A DNA stretch of 64,000 bases from Paenibacillus sp. CAA11 (lineage in GTDB: Bacteria > Bacillota > Bacilli > Paenibacillales > Paenibacillaceae): the NCBI RefSeq assembly GCF_003060825.1, contig NZ_CP028922.1, positions 3,145,001 to 3,209,000 on the forward strand, written 5' to 3'. The notes under the pieces are model-generated. The model saw nothing but the letters and a program-made list of their open reading frames with translations, did no database searches and had not been told where the DNA came from. Every line of letters begins with the position of its first letter. Position 1 is the stretch's first letter. Of this stretch, positions 9,867 to 19,300 are shown one piece after another. The translations under genes were made by a program, and so were the position numbers.

Positions 9867-9910
9867 CAGCGGATGTTCGCTTCCCCTTGCTGGAAAGTAT
9901 ACATCCGCTG
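9867..9910 (-). repeat. perfect 10-bp inverted repeat between pbpB and spoVD
   Basis: Arms CAGCGGATGT (9867-9876) and ACATCCGCTG (9901-9910) are perfectly complementary around a 24-nt loop. There is no following U-tract, so it is not an ordinary terminator. It lies in the 126-bp gap between pbpB and spoVD, where it could partially attenuate transcription, mark an RNA processing site, or bind a regulator. Confidence 0.55.
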
Positions 9911-9954
9911 CTGCTTGTACCATGCTATTCAGATTGAGAGGAGGTTAGAACAAG

Positions 9955-12249
9955 CTATCCCGCCGGAGTAGAAGTTTCTGAGGATTCTTTCGAATCGACG
10001 CCCTGGGAATCGTTCTTAGAATCTTCTGACTTCTGCTCTGTATTTTCCTTAGCCTTGTCCGCTTCAGCTTTGGCCTGCTCTGCCTCTGCCTTAAGCTCAG
10101 CCTCTGTCTTCGGCGGCTCCAGCGTTAACGCCACGGTTCTCGTACCATCCTTATTTTGGGTAGCCTTCTGACTGATGACATACCCTTCCCCACTTGCCGT
10201 AACTTTGACCTGCATTAAATTGAGAATTTCTACGGCATCCCTCAGTGATTGTCCGGTCAGATCGGGAACCTGCATCTTCTTGCCTTCCTCTGTCAGCAAA
10301 TAAATTTGCTGGCCAACCGTCATATCCGAACCCTCCTTCGGGTACTGAGAGACCACCTTGTCCCCTTTGCCTAAGGTTTCATAGGCAAGGCCTTGATTTC
10401 TCAGGCGGGAGGAGGCTTCTTTCAAGGACAAGCCCGTCATAGGAGGCGTCTTGATAAGCGTTTGGGACTTCTTATCCTTCTTAGAGTCGGCATCTGTTGT
10501 TTCTTTAGCGACTCCCATATAGGGGAGAACCTGGCTTACAATTTGCTTGAAAATTGGAGCAGCAGCCGTACCGCCTCCCAGTTTTGAATTCTGCGGCTGG
10601 TCAATGACGACCAGTACGAGTATTTTCGGGTCATCCACAGGCGCATAGCCAATAAATGAGACGACCTGTTTCGTGTAGTCATACTTCCCGTTGATAGGTT
10701 TAACCGCCGTCCCCGTCTTGCCTGCTACCCTGTACCCTTCAATATAGGCATGCCGTCCGGTTCCAATCTTCTGGTCTGCGACCACCTGCTCCAGATAGCT
10801 GCCGACCTCTCTGGCCTTATCAGGAGAAATGACCTGGCGAACGACTTTAGGTTCGGTACTCTCTGTCTTGCCTGTTGTTGGATCAGTAATAGACTTGATA
10901 ATATGAGGCACCATAAGCTTACCTCCGTTCGCCACGGCGGCTACAGCAGCGACCTGCTGAATCGGTGTAACCAGGAGCTGACCATGTCCATAGGTAGCTG
11001 TTGCATATTCAATCGGATAGTGCATACTTACCTGGCCGGGCAGCTCACCAGGAAGTTCAATTCCAGTCTTTTGGCCAAAACCAAAATCCTTAACATAGTG
11101 TTCAAACTTCTCTTCTCCAAGCTTCTTATAACCAAGCTGGACGAAAGCTACGTTACTGGACCGTTTAACTCCCTCTAGGAAGCTAATGGGCCCCCATCCG
11201 TAGCGATTGATATCGTGAAGAGTACCTCCCGGTACATGGATGGATCCGGACATATAATTCTCATCAGGATTAAACACCCCTTCTTGGACCGCCCCAGCCA
11301 ACGTTACAATTTTGAACGTGGAGCCCGGCTCATACTGCGACCGCACTGCATGATTGAAGAAGTTCTCTTGCTTAACATTGTCATAGTACGTATTCGGATT
11401 GAATGTCGGCATGTTAGCTAGACCAAGAATCTCCATCGTATTTGGATCGGCCGCAATGACGGTCATACTGATCGGGTTGAGCTTGGCATAAGCTTCCTTC
11501 ATCGCATTCTCAATATATTGCTGAATCGTATCATCAATCGTAAGCTGGATATTCTTGCCGTCCTTGGCCGGCTGGTATACTTCGCTTGCTTTAGGCACAT
11601 GAACCCCTTTCGGGTCCGCTTCGTACTGAAGTATTCCGTCGTGGCCTTTCAGGTCCTCATCGTACTCCTTCTCAAGGCCTGTCACCGCATTCCCGCCCCG
11701 GTCGGTATAACCGAGAATATGTGCGGCCAAGGATTCCTTAGGATAATAGCGCTTTTCTTCCTGAATTAGTATAATGCCCGAATCAGGAATCTTCTTCTCC
11801 TTCCGCAGCTGCTCTGCGAAAGCTTCCACCTTATCTTTCAAATCGAGATCGATTTTCCAACCTTCATTACGAACCTCACGCTGACCGTACAACTTGCCAT
11901 CTTTCGTCTTGGCATTAATCAGCTTGAGCAATTCGCCTTCTGGTTTGCCGAGCAACTTGTGAAGGCCCTCAACCACTTCCTGCTGGATCCCATACTTCGT
12001 AATAATCCTAGGATTAATAGCCACCGTATATGCAGGAATGTCCTCTGCCAGCACATCCCCGTTCCGGTCGGTAATCGTTCCCCGTGAAGCAGGTAGATCC
12101 AGCTCCTTGGACCACTGAGTTTTGGCATGATCCTGCCAGAAATCAGCGCTGACAATCTGAATCCAGAAGATTCGGGTTATCAATACAACAAAAAAGAGGG
12201 TGGTTAGTCCCCCTATGAGTAATGTCCGAAGTTTTATTCTCCTTGTCAT
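9955..12249 (-). CDS. pbpB: PBP2B, division-specific class B penicillin-binding protein
   Basis: Septal peptidoglycan transpeptidase that acts with FtsW, FtsL and DivIB. A short cytoplasmic N-terminus and one membrane helix (about 10-30) precede the dimerisation domain; the transpeptidase motifs are SxxK at S310-K313, SSN at 364-366 and KTG at 511-513. Two PASTA repeats follow (about 605-660 and 665-720). The last 45 residues are a low-complexity Lys/Glu/Asp/Ser tail, outside the cell and probably disordered. AGAGGG lies 7 nt before the ATG. Position between ftsL and spoVD supports pbpB. Confidence 0.93.
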   Translation of the reverse strand: MTRRIKLRTLLIGGLTTLFFVVLITRIFWIQIVSADFWQDHAKTQWSKELDLPASRGTITDRNGDVLAEDIPAYTVAINPRIITKYGIQQEVVEGLHKLLGKPEGELLKLINAKTKDGKLYGQREVRNEGWKIDLDLKDKVEAFAEQLRKEKKIPDSGIILIQEEKRYYPKESLAAHILGYTDRGGNAVTGLEKEYDEDLKGHDGILQYEADPKGVHVPKASEVYQPAKDGKNIQLTIDDTIQQYIENAMKEAYAKLNPISMTVIAADPNTMEILGLANMPTFNPNTYYDNVKQENFFNHAVRSQYEPGSTFKIVTLAGAVQEGVFNPDENYMSGSIHVPGGTLHDINRYGWGPISFLEGVKRSSNVAFVQLGYKKLGEEKFEHYVKDFGFGQKTGIELPGELPGQVSMHYPIEYATATYGHGQLLVTPIQQVAAVAAVANGGKLMVPHIIKSITDPTTGKTESTEPKVVRQVISPDKAREVGSYLEQVVADQKIGTGRHAYIEGYRVAGKTGTAVKPINGKYDYTKQVVSFIGYAPVDDPKILVLVVIDQPQNSKLGGGTAAAPIFKQIVSQVLPYMGVAKETTDADSKKDKKSQTLIKTPPMTGLSLKEASSRLRNQGLAYETLGKGDKVVSQYPKEGSDMTVGQQIYLLTEEGKKMQVPDLTGQSLRDAVEILNLMQVKVTASGEGYVISQKATQNKDGTRTVALTLEPPKTEAELKAEAEQAKAEADKAKENTEQKSEDSKNDSQGVDSKESSETSTPAG

Positions 12250-12269
12250 TTCTCTACCCTCTTTATCCT

Positions 12270-12686
12270 TTATTTCTTAGCCGAAGCCGGTACATCTTCC
12301 ACACCTGCAGAAGAGGAATTAGACTGGATCATAATTCCATCATGTTCAGGGGTAACATAGCCAAGCTTTCGGGCCTCTTCAGGAATAGCCTCCAAGAGAT
12401 TCTGCTTACGCACAGACAGCTCGGAATATTCGAGATTCGCTTCCTTAATCTTGCTTTCCGCTTTATGAATCTGCATCTTGAGGTCGTATAAATGAGCATT
12501 GCGCCATATAATGGCCCCGCCCACAACTATTATAAAAGCCAAGGTCATAAGATAAAGAAGCTTCTCCTTAGCAGGCAAACCGCTGCGCCGGGTAACCACC
12601 TTGGTTGTCTCCCGGTATTTCGGCGCGCCATGTACGCGTTCAGTCGCTCTTTCTTTAACCGCTAAATTCCCTCTCGTATAAGCCAT
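12270..12686 (-). CDS. ftsL: FtsL-like cell division protein
   Basis: Small bitopic protein of 138 aa: a basic cytoplasmic N-terminus (about 1-45), one membrane helix (about 46-66, LMTLAFIIVVGGAIIW), then an extracellular coiled-coil region (about 67-105), the layout of FtsL, which joins DivIB, DivIC and the PBP2B-FtsW pair at the septum. Sequence conservation in this family is low, so the name rests on layout and on the position between rsmH and pbpB. GGAGG lies 9 nt before the ATG, which starts 1 nt after the rsmH stop. Confidence 0.88.
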   Translation of the reverse strand: MAYTRGNLAVKERATERVHGAPKYRETTKVVTRRSGLPAKEKLLYLMTLAFIIVVGGAIIWRNAHLYDLKMQIHKAESKIKEANLEYSELSVRKQNLLEAIPEEARKLGYVTPEHDGIMIQSNSSSAGVEDVPASAKK

Positions 12687-12687
12687 A

Positions 12688-13662
12688 TCAGTTATCCTCC
12701 GCTATCGTTGGCAATTTCTCAGCTACGCGCAATTTGGCTGAACGCGCTCTGGAGTTCTGTTCCAATTCTTGTTCCGAAGGAAGCAGCGGTTTACGGTTGA
12801 TCAGCTTAAGCGTCCCTTTCCCCCCGCATACACACATCGGAAAATCCGGCGGACAGGTACATTTCTCTACATACTCTGCAAAGATTTGCTTGCACAGACG
12901 ATCTTCCAAGGAATGAAAAGTAATCACAGACACTCTACCACCCGGAGCCAGACAGCGTACCGATTGATGCAGCGCCTCCTTAAAGGCTCCAAGCTCATCA
13001 TTTACGGCGATGCGAAGCGCCTGAAAGCTGCGTTTGGCCGGATGGCCTCCCGTCCGCCTCGCAGCAGCAGGTATTCCTTCCTTAATGAGCTCCACGAGTT
13101 CACCGGTCGTCTCGACAGGCGCCTCCTTTCGACGCTCTGCAATCACCTTAGCAATTCTGCGGGAGAACTTCTCTTCCCCGTACTGAAAAAGAATGCGGGC
13201 GATCTCCTTCTCCGGCCATTCATTAACAATGTCACGTGCGGTTAATTCCGCTGACTGGTCCATGCGCATATCCAGCGGCGCATCCGCATTGTAGCTAAAT
13301 CCCCGCTCGCCTTCATCGAACTGGGGAGAAGAGACCCCCAAATCGAACAGAATCCCATCGACTTGCGGAATGCCGTCTTCTTGAGGAACTCCCTCGATTT
13401 CCAGCAGCTTCTGCTCCAAATCGCGGAAATTGCTCTTCACGAGCGTATAACGGCCTTCAAAGTCTTTCAATCGTTCTCTTGCGTTCTCCAAGGCCCAATC
13501 ATCCTGGTCGAAGGCAATCAGCCTTCCGGACGGGCCGAGCTGCGACAAAATCACGGAGCTGTGTCCGCCACCGCCGAGAGTACAATCCACGTAAATGCCG
13601 CCCGGCTTAATGTGCAGCCCTGATGTCGCTTCCTCTTTTAGCACTGTGATGTGATGAAACAA
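12688..13662 (-). CDS. rsmH: RsmH (MraW), 16S rRNA cytosine-1402 N4-methyltransferase
   Basis: SAM-dependent methyltransferase for m4C1402 in the ribosomal P site. The SAM-binding motif [10 protein letters not shown] is near residue 26, followed by [10 protein letters not shown] and [12 protein letters not shown], both RsmH signatures, and [11 protein letters not shown] near the C-terminus. The start is a TTG at 13662 with GGAGG 8 nt upstream. At 324 aa it is of normal size (B. subtilis 311). It is the second gene of the mraZ operon. Confidence 0.95.
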   Translation of the reverse strand: MFHHITVLKEEATSGLHIKPGGIYVDCTLGGGGHSSVILSQLGPSGRLIAFDQDDWALENARERLKDFEGRYTLVKSNFRDLEQKLLEIEGVPQEDGIPQVDGILFDLGVSSPQFDEGERGFSYNADAPLDMRMDQSAELTARDIVNEWPEKEIARILFQYGEEKFSRRIAKVIAERRKEAPVETTGELVELIKEGIPAAARRTGGHPAKRSFQALRIAVNDELGAFKEALHQSVRCLAPGGRVSVITFHSLEDRLCKQIFAEYVEKCTCPPDFPMCVCGGKGTLKLINRKPLLPSEQELEQNSRARSAKLRVAEKLPTIAEDN

Positions 13663-13680
13663 GCTGCAAACCTCCAGACT

Positions 13681-14118
13681 TTATAAATCAAAATTAAAAT
13701 CAACCAGCTTCTCGGCAATTTCGTTAAATGAATCCTCGGACTGGGCGAAATATTGTTCCCACACCTCGCGGTTCCAGATCTCCACCCGGTTCGAAACGCC
13801 TATAACGACACATTCCTTCTCCAGCTTGGCATATTGTCTCAAATTAGCCGGCAAATTTACCCTTCCCTGCTTGTCCCATTCACATTCGGTTGCACCAGAG
13901 AAAAAGAACCGGGTAAAGGCGCGGGCATCGGATTTCATCAACGAGAGTGACTTAAGCTTGCTCTCCATGATGCTCCATTCATCCATAGGGTAGACAAAGA
14001 GGCATTGGTCTAAGCCGCGGGTCACAACAAACGAGGTGCCCAAGGAGTCGCGAAATTTAGCCGGAATGATAATCCGGCCTTTGTCGTCAATGCTATGTTG
14101 GAATTCCCCCATAAACAT
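13681..14118 (-). CDS. mraZ: MraZ, dcw-cluster transcriptional repressor
   Basis: AbrB-type DNA-binding protein with two tandem SpoVT-AbrB half-domains, forming a ring that binds direct repeats in its own promoter. The N-terminus [15 protein letters not shown] and the central [12 protein letters not shown] segment are typical. I chose the ATG at 14118 (145 aa), which matches the family N-terminus; a GTG four codons earlier lies only 3 nt from the AGGAG. It is first in the dcw operon and its presumed operator is directly upstream (14133-14172). Confidence 0.95.
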   Translation of the reverse strand: MFMGEFQHSIDDKGRIIIPAKFRDSLGTSFVVTRGLDQCLFVYPMDEWSIMESKLKSLSLMKSDARAFTRFFFSGATECEWDKQGRVNLPANLRQYAKLEKECVVIGVSNRVEIWNREVWEQYFAQSEDSFNEIAEKLVDFNFDL

Positions 14119-14132
14119 CGAAGCACCCACTC

Positions 14133-14172
14133 CTTACCCTCTTCCCACCACTTCGTGCCACTTTCCACCACT
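14133..14172 (-). promoter_or_regulatory. MraZ operator: four 10-bp direct repeats
   Basis: On the minus strand four consecutive 10-mers begin AGTGG, AGTGG, AGTGG and AGAGG (repeat starts at 14172, 14162, 14152, 14142), an exact 10-bp period. Known MraZ sites are GTGG-type repeats spaced every 10 bp at the mra promoter, so this is very probably the autoregulatory operator. It begins at the expected transcription start and ends at the mraZ ribosome-binding site. Confidence 0.88.
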
Positions 14173-14178
14173 TTATAA

Positions 14179-14207
14179 AGAATACTTATTCTTCGGCTAT
14201 GCGTCAA
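14179..14207 (-). promoter_or_regulatory. sigma-A-type promoter of the dcw operon
   Basis: TTGACG (14202-14207), 17-bp spacer, TATTCT (14179-14184), reading on the minus strand. The expected start, near 14172, coincides with the first MraZ repeat, so bound MraZ would block initiation or escape. Confidence 0.85.
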
Positions 14208-14255
14208 ATCCTTCTTTGGTTTACAAAAAAATATTGGTAATTTGAGGATAAACAC

Positions 14256-14294
14256 GAAAAAGGCCCCTCATCTCAGAGTGAGATGAAGAGCCTT
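14256..14294 (-). terminator. terminator after ahcY
   Basis: A 16-bp stem with a few mismatches (14260-14275 with 14279-14294, 3-nt loop) followed by a T-run on the minus strand. It closes the bshC-ahcY transcript before the dcw promoter. Confidence 0.85.
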
Positions 14295-14317
14295 GCTGTA
14301 CTTCTTATATATGAAGA

Positions 14318-15589
14318 TTAAGCCTGCCAGCTGTCCAGGTATATTTTTTGCTCTTCGGTCAAGGTATCAATCCCGATCCCCAAGCTCTCCAGCTTATACC
14401 GGGCAACCTGCTCATCAAGCTCATAAGGGACATTGACCACCGTTTTGCCGATTTCGTTATAATGATCATTCACATATTTTAGCGAGAGCGCTTGAAGTGC
14501 GAAGGTGGTATCCATGATCTCAGCCGGATGTCCGTCGGCAGCAGCCAGGTTTACTAGACGTCCCTCGCCCAACACGTAAATTTTACGGCCGTCCTTGAGC
14601 CGATACTCTTCAATATTTTTGCGGACCGTACGAATGGATTCACTGCGTTCTGCAAGGTCAGGCTTGCTGAATTCCACATCAAAATGACCGGCATTGGCCA
14701 GGATCGCACCGTCCTTCATGACATCATAATGTTCTCCGGCAATAACGTAACGGTTGCCTGTCACCGTAATGAAGAAGTCCCCCTGCTTGGCTGCCTCAAC
14801 CATCGGCATCACATGGAAGCCGTCCATATGGGCTTCAACCGCTTTGATGGCATCTACTTCTGTCACAATGACATTTGCGCCGAGCCCTTTCGCACGCATA
14901 GCCACCCCTTTGCCGCACCAGCCGTAACCCACAACGACCACCGTCTTGCCAGCTACAACAAGATTCGTCGTCCGGATGATGCCATCCCAAGCGGATTGAC
15001 CGGTTCCATAGCGGTTATCGAACAGATACTTGCAGTAAGCGTCATTAACGGCGACCATAGGGAATTGTAAGCGGCCTTCTTTATTCAGAGCTTTCAATCT
15101 TATAATGCCCGTCGTCGTCTCTTCCGCACCTCCGCGGATGTTAACGCCAAGCTCAGGGCATTCAGACTGGAGCAGGGTCACCAAATCCCCACCGTCATCG
15201 ATGATCAGATCAGGTTTGGATTCCAGCGACTTGCGAACAAGCTGTTTGTACTCCTCAGGCTCGGGATCATATTTCGCAAACACTGTGATCCCGTCCTCTA
15301 CCAATGCTGCACATACGTCATCCTGCGTCGATAACGGATTGCTTCCGGTAATGGTAACTTCAGCTCCACCGGCTTGAACGACCTTGGCAAGATATGCCGT
15401 CTTGGCTTCCAGGTGCAAACAAATCGTAACTTTAAGCCCTTTAAAAGGCTGCTCGGCTTCGAATTGCTCACGAATGCGGTTCAGCACCGGCATATGCGCC
15501 TCGACCCAATCAATCTTCAAATGTCCTTCAGGAGCCAGCCCCATATCCTTAACAATACTATTCTTCAAGGCATTTGTATTTGTAGTCAC
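14318..15589 (-). CDS. ahcY: adenosylhomocysteinase (SAH hydrolase)
   Basis: NAD-dependent cytoplasmic enzyme that splits S-adenosylhomocysteine to adenosine and homocysteine. The NAD-binding GYGWCGKGVAMRAKG motif lies near residues 217-231 and the C-terminal domain carries the DTTFALQALS segment. At 423 aa it is of the shorter type lacking the insertion found in long bacterial forms. The GTG start has AGGAGG 8 nt upstream. It starts 12 bp after the bshC stop with no terminator between, so the two are probably cotranscribed. B. subtilis lacks AhcY and uses MtnN plus LuxS instead, so this is a real difference in sulfur metabolism. Confidence 0.95.
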   Translation of the reverse strand: MTTNTNALKNSIVKDMGLAPEGHLKIDWVEAHMPVLNRIREQFEAEQPFKGLKVTICLHLEAKTAYLAKVVQAGGAEVTITGSNPLSTQDDVCAALVEDGITVFAKYDPEPEEYKQLVRKSLESKPDLIIDDGGDLVTLLQSECPELGVNIRGGAEETTTGIIRLKALNKEGRLQFPMVAVNDAYCKYLFDNRYGTGQSAWDGIIRTTNLVVAGKTVVVVGYGWCGKGVAMRAKGLGANVIVTEVDAIKAVEAHMDGFHVMPMVEAAKQGDFFITVTGNRYVIAGEHYDVMKDGAILANAGHFDVEFSKPDLAERSESIRTVRKNIEEYRLKDGRKIYVLGEGRLVNLAAADGHPAEIMDTTFALQALSLKYVNDHYNEIGKTVVNVPYELDEQVARYKLESLGIGIDTLTEEQKIYLDSWQA

Positions 15590-15601
15590 TATTGCATCCT
15601 C

Positions 15602-17227
15602 CTATAACAAAATTAGCCGATGGCTTCCATCCGCTCGGTAAGGAAGCTCCATCAGAGTGTTGATCCATGTATATCCATATCGGTTGATGTAGGTAAATAC
15701 ATTATATACGCGTTCCTGCAACTTGTCTTGCGGGTATAGGGATAACCCCACTAAGTCCCAATGCCTCAACGCCGTCTCATGGGCTCTCGTTACAGCGTCC
15801 TTAGCTCGCCCCCGCAAGAAGTCCATTTGCTGGGTGATTTTCTCTTTGTTAGTCGCCCCCAGCTTGAGCAGACCTTTCTCCAAATTGCCCAGTTCAGAAA
15901 TCAGCGGCTCATAGATCGCCTCAAAGGCTGATTTCACCTCAAGAAAACGGCGATCCAGATCAACCTCGACCTGCTCAGCCAACCAAGCCTCTTTCTTCGC
16001 CTGCAATCCCGTCTTCACATCTCCAAAGGAAAGATTGTATCTCTCCATATTCTTCTGGACTGTACTGTCAACTATAGTGAAGGACATCCGCGGCAGAAGG
16101 AGCGGCATTTGAAGGCCTAACACCTCGAATGCTCCTTTGGTCAGGGCCCAATAGGCAATCTCCCCTGCTCCCAACACCGTACCCAGCACCGGAAGCAAAG
16201 AATCCTGCATCAGAGGGCGGGTCAGCACATTGTTGCTGAACCTGTCGGGATGCTTCTGAAGCAGCTCGACCAACTCTTCAGGGGTAAAGGATACGATTCC
16301 CTTACGGTCTCCAAACCGTCCCTTGCTCTCAAAGAGCAGCAGACGTTCTCCTTCATGTATGTAGAAGAGGTTTACCCCATCTTCCGCTACGTCAGCCTGA
16401 GGCTCATGCCCCATCGCTCTCACCTGATCCGCCGCCTCAAGGTAGGCCAATCTGAGTTCCTGATTCCGGGTAATCAGCTTCTCGAACACAGGGGCTTCCA
16501 AGCGGCGCAGCTCAGGGTCGGCAGAATCCATCAAGATCAAGCCATAGCGTCCGAACCAATTCCCCATCAGCTTCGCAAAGCTGTCAGTCAAAGTCCCGCC
16601 AACGCTTTCTTGAAGCTCGGCCAGCAGTTCACGCTTAATCTCGGAGTCTGGCAGACATTCAGCCAGCTCACTGATCACGCGGGACCACTCCTCATCACTG
16701 AGCTTCGTGTAGCTTACAGGTGTGCGAATATCATCCTGACGGCGGGCCCGGATGCGGTTTAGCTGAAGATCACCGGACAGCATATAAACATGATTGACCT
16801 CGTCCCAGTCATGATCTTCGCCCGCAATCCAGAATACCGGAACAACCGGACGGCAAAGTTCTCTCTCCGCCTCGGCTGCTGCCTGGATAATCGTGATTGC
16901 TTTGTATATCACAAGCAGCGGACCCGTGAACAAGCCGGCCTGCTGGCCACCTACAATAACACTAGTCCCCTCCTGCTCCAGGCGGTCTAACGACCGGGCT
17001 ACAGCCTCATAATGATTATATTTGGCGTTATATTCGCGAAGACGGTGAACAACCGCCTTTCGATCAATTCGCTCTCGTACCGAAGCGTCCAGCCATTTTG
17101 CTCTCGCCTTCCAGCTGTCCAGCTTCATTGGATCATTTCCATATAGATGCCCAACACGGGCAAAATCCGAGATCAATGCAGCAGCTAAAGGCTGCTGAGA
17201 TGATATCGGCTCATCCCTTACTTCCAT
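15602..17227 (-). CDS. bshC: BshC, bacillithiol biosynthesis cysteine-adding enzyme
   Basis: Adds cysteine to glucosamine-malate in the last step of bacillithiol synthesis. Recognisable BshC segments include VIVGGQQAGLFTGPL, PVFWIAGEDHDWDEVNHV and the C-terminal NVFTYINRYGYTW; the length (541 aa) matches B. subtilis BshC (539). An AGGAGG lies 11 nt from the ATG at 17227 but only 2 nt from an ATG three codons upstream, so I prefer the shorter start. In B. subtilis bshC directly precedes mraZ; here ahcY has been inserted between them. Confidence 0.92.
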   Translation of the reverse strand: MEVRDEPISSQQPLAAALISDFARVGHLYGNDPMKLDSWKARAKWLDASVRERIDRKAVVHRLREYNAKYNHYEAVARSLDRLEQEGTSVIVGGQQAGLFTGPLLVIYKAITIIQAAAEAERELCRPVVPVFWIAGEDHDWDEVNHVYMLSGDLQLNRIRARRQDDIRTPVSYTKLSDEEWSRVISELAECLPDSEIKRELLAELQESVGGTLTDSFAKLMGNWFGRYGLILMDSADPELRRLEAPVFEKLITRNQELRLAYLEAADQVRAMGHEPQADVAEDGVNLFYIHEGERLLLFESKGRFGDRKGIVSFTPEELVELLQKHPDRFSNNVLTRPLMQDSLLPVLGTVLGAGEIAYWALTKGAFEVLGLQMPLLLPRMSFTIVDSTVQKNMERYNLSFGDVKTGLQAKKEAWLAEQVEVDLDRRFLEVKSAFEAIYEPLISELGNLEKGLLKLGATNKEKITQQMDFLRGRAKDAVTRAHETALRHWDLVGLSLYPQDKLQERVYNVFTYINRYGYTWINTLMELPYRADGSHRLILL

Positions 17228-17265
17228 TTCAGTCATTGCCTCCTGTCTCCATACAACCTCCCTTG

Positions 17266-17294
17266 ATTGTACCGGAGCAGAATATTTCCGTCAA
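17266..17294 (-). promoter_or_regulatory. promoter of bshC-ahcY
   Basis: TTGACG (17289-17294), 17-bp spacer, TACAAT (17266-17271) on the minus strand, about 40 bp upstream of bshC and just downstream of the oppF terminator. This makes bshC-ahcY an independent unit. Confidence 0.8.
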
Positions 17295-17304
17295 AGAATT
17301 TACT

Positions 17305-17330
17305 AAAAAAACCGCCGCAAGCGGCAGTTT
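17305..17330 (-). terminator. terminator of the opp operon
   Basis: Stem AACTGCCGC/GCGGCGGTT with a 2-nt loop followed by a T7 run on the minus strand, 28 bp after the oppF stop. Confidence 0.85.
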
Positions 17331-17357
17331 ATTAGTATCTATTCATTATGAACTTAC

Positions 17358-18296
17358 TTACATTGTCATAGCGACCCAATGTCCTTCCGATACCTCAACC
17401 AGCTCCGAAGCGCTCAAACGATAAGGATCATCCCCTGCTGCTGCCGTTTCCTTATCGGTATGAATAGGACTGGCCATGCCTTCTTCCGGAAATACAAAGG
17501 ACTTGCTCTCTTCAACATCCGGATCAGGGATCGGAATAGCCGACAACAAGGTACGCGTATAAGGATGAACCGGATTGGCATAGAGCTCAACGCTTGAGGC
17601 AAGCTCTACGATTTGCCCCAAATACATGACGGCAACCCTGTCGCTAATATGCTTAACCATCGAAAGATCATGGGCTATGAACAGGTAGGTAAGCCCCAAT
17701 TCTTTTTGAAGATCCTGCAGCAGGTTCACAATCTGCGCCTGAATGGAGACATCAAGCGCCGAGATCGCTTCATCACAAATGATGAATTTCGGATTGACCG
17801 CAAGAGCTCGAGCTATGCCAATTCTCTGCCGCTGCCCTCCTGAGAATTCATGCGGATATCTTGTAGCGTGATCCGGATTCAGACCTACCAAATCCAGCAG
17901 CTCCCCAATCCGCATCTTACGTTCCTTCCGGCTTCCCACCAGTTTATGAATATCAAGGGCCTCGCCAATGATATCGCTTATCGTGAAGCGGGGGTTCAAG
18001 GAAGCATAGGGATCCTGAAAGATCATCTGCATATCCCGGCGCATTTGCTTCATATTACCGGGCGACAATGTAAATATATCCGTCCCATCAAAACGCACGC
18101 TTCCAGCCGTTGGCTCATACAGCCTAAGGATCGTTCTACCCGCTGTCGATTTTCCACAGCCTGACTCCCCCACAAGGCCCAAGGTCTCCCCTTGCTTAAT
18201 AGAGAAGCTGACTCCGTTAACCGCCTTAAGCACACGGCCTTTGCCAAGATTGAAATATTTCCGCAACCCGTCCACTTCTAGAAGAGGTGTATTCAT
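17358..18296 (-). CDS. oppF: OppF-like peptide ABC transporter ATPase
   Basis: Cytoplasmic ATPase subunit of an oligopeptide/dipeptide importer. Walker [10 protein letters not shown] is near residues 40-48, the ABC signature [15 protein letters not shown] near 150 and Walker [10 protein letters not shown] next to it. The C-terminal oligopeptide-transport extension is present but ends without the usual Cys-rich motif seen in OppD. The ATG overlaps the oppD stop (ATGA). Last gene of the A-B-C-D-F operon, followed by a terminator. Whether substrates are di- or oligopeptides cannot be told from sequence. Confidence 0.88.
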   Translation of the reverse strand: MNTPLLEVDGLRKYFNLGKGRVLKAVNGVSFSIKQGETLGLVGESGCGKSTAGRTILRLYEPTAGSVRFDGTDIFTLSPGNMKQMRRDMQMIFQDPYASLNPRFTISDIIGEALDIHKLVGSRKERKMRIGELLDLVGLNPDHATRYPHEFSGGQRQRIGIARALAVNPKFIICDEAISALDVSIQAQIVNLLQDLQKELGLTYLFIAHDLSMVKHISDRVAVMYLGQIVELASSVELYANPVHPYTRTLLSAIPIPDPDVEESKSFVFPEEGMASPIHTDKETAAAGDDPYRLSASELVEVSEGHWVAMTM

Positions 18297-19288
18297 GAGC
18301 TCTTCGCCTCCTTCGCCAGAGCGTGATGAAGCCAGCAGCTGGCTGCCTGAGTCTCACTGAAGCGGACAGCATCCGGGCTATGCTTGGCGCATACCTTCAT
18401 AGCATGCTCACAACGGGCCGCAAAGGAGCAGCCTATCGGCGGATGAAGCAAATCCGGCGGGGTTCCGATAATCGGAACCAGCGGCTCGCTCCGCTTCTGA
18501 TCCAAACGCGGCAGTGAGCGCAGAAGGCCGCGGGTATAAGGGTGCTGCGGATATTTGAAAATCTCCCTCTTCGTCCCCGTCTCAACAATTTCCCCGGCAT
18601 ACATTACGATAACGCGGTCGCACATACCGGCTACCACGCCTAAATCATGCGTGATGATAATAATAGAGGTTCCAAGCCGCTTCTGCATTTCCTTCATCAC
18701 ATGGAGAATCTGCGCCTGTATCGTTACATCCAGCGCAGTCGTCGGCTCATCCGCAATCAAGAGGGCCGGGCGACAGGCCAGCGCGATGGCGATCATTACC
18801 CGCTGACGCATCCCTCCCGAGAATTCATGCGGATATTGATGATAGCGAATTGCCGGATTTTTGATGCCTACAAGCCCTAGCATCTCAATGGCTTTGCTCT
18901 TAGCTTCAGAAGGGGAAAGCCGCTGGTGCTTGATAAGACCTTCCGTAATCTGTCTTCCCACCCGGAGAACAGGATTTAGGGAAGTCATCGGATCTTGGAA
19001 AATCATGCCGATATCTTTTCCCCGGATGGACTCCATTTCCTTTTCCGTCTTAGTAAGCAAATTCTGTCCTTGAAACATCACTTCTCCCTGCTTAATCCTT
19101 GCCGGAGGCGATTGGAGCAGGCGCATTATCGTCTGTGCGGTGACACTCTTCCCGCTGCCCGACTCTCCTACGATCGCCACCGTTTCGCCTTTGCCCACCT
19201 CAAAGTTAACTCCGCGAACCGCCTGCACTTCCCCCCCTCGGATAAAGAAAGAGACGTGCAAATCTTTAACCGTTAAAATCGGCTCCAC
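18293..19288 (-). CDS. oppD: OppD-like peptide ABC transporter ATPase
   Basis: Second ATPase subunit of the peptide importer. Walker [13 protein letters not shown] near residue 40, signature [12 protein letters not shown] and Walker [13 protein letters not shown] are intact. The C-terminal oligopeptide ABC domain carries the conserved [14 protein letters not shown] cysteines, which in related proteins hold an Fe-S cluster. GTG start at 19288 with AAGGAGG 7 nt upstream. Length 331 aa is typical. Overlaps oppF by 4 bp. Confidence 0.9.
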   Translation of the reverse strand: MEPILTVKDLHVSFFIRGGEVQAVRGVNFEVGKGETVAIVGESGSGKSVTAQTIMRLLQSPPARIKQGEVMFQGQNLLTKTEKEMESIRGKDIGMIFQDPMTSLNPVLRVGRQITEGLIKHQRLSPSEAKSKAIEMLGLVGIKNPAIRYHQYPHEFSGGMRQRVMIAIALACRPALLIADEPTTALDVTIQAQILHVMKEMQKRLGTSIIIITHDLGVVAGMCDRVIVMYAGEIVETGTKREIFKYPQHPYTRGLLRSLPRLDQKRSEPLVPIIGTPPDLLHPPIGCSFAARCEHAMKVCAKHSPDAVRFSETQAASCWLHHALAKEAKSS

Positions 19289-19300
19289 TTTAAGCCCTCC

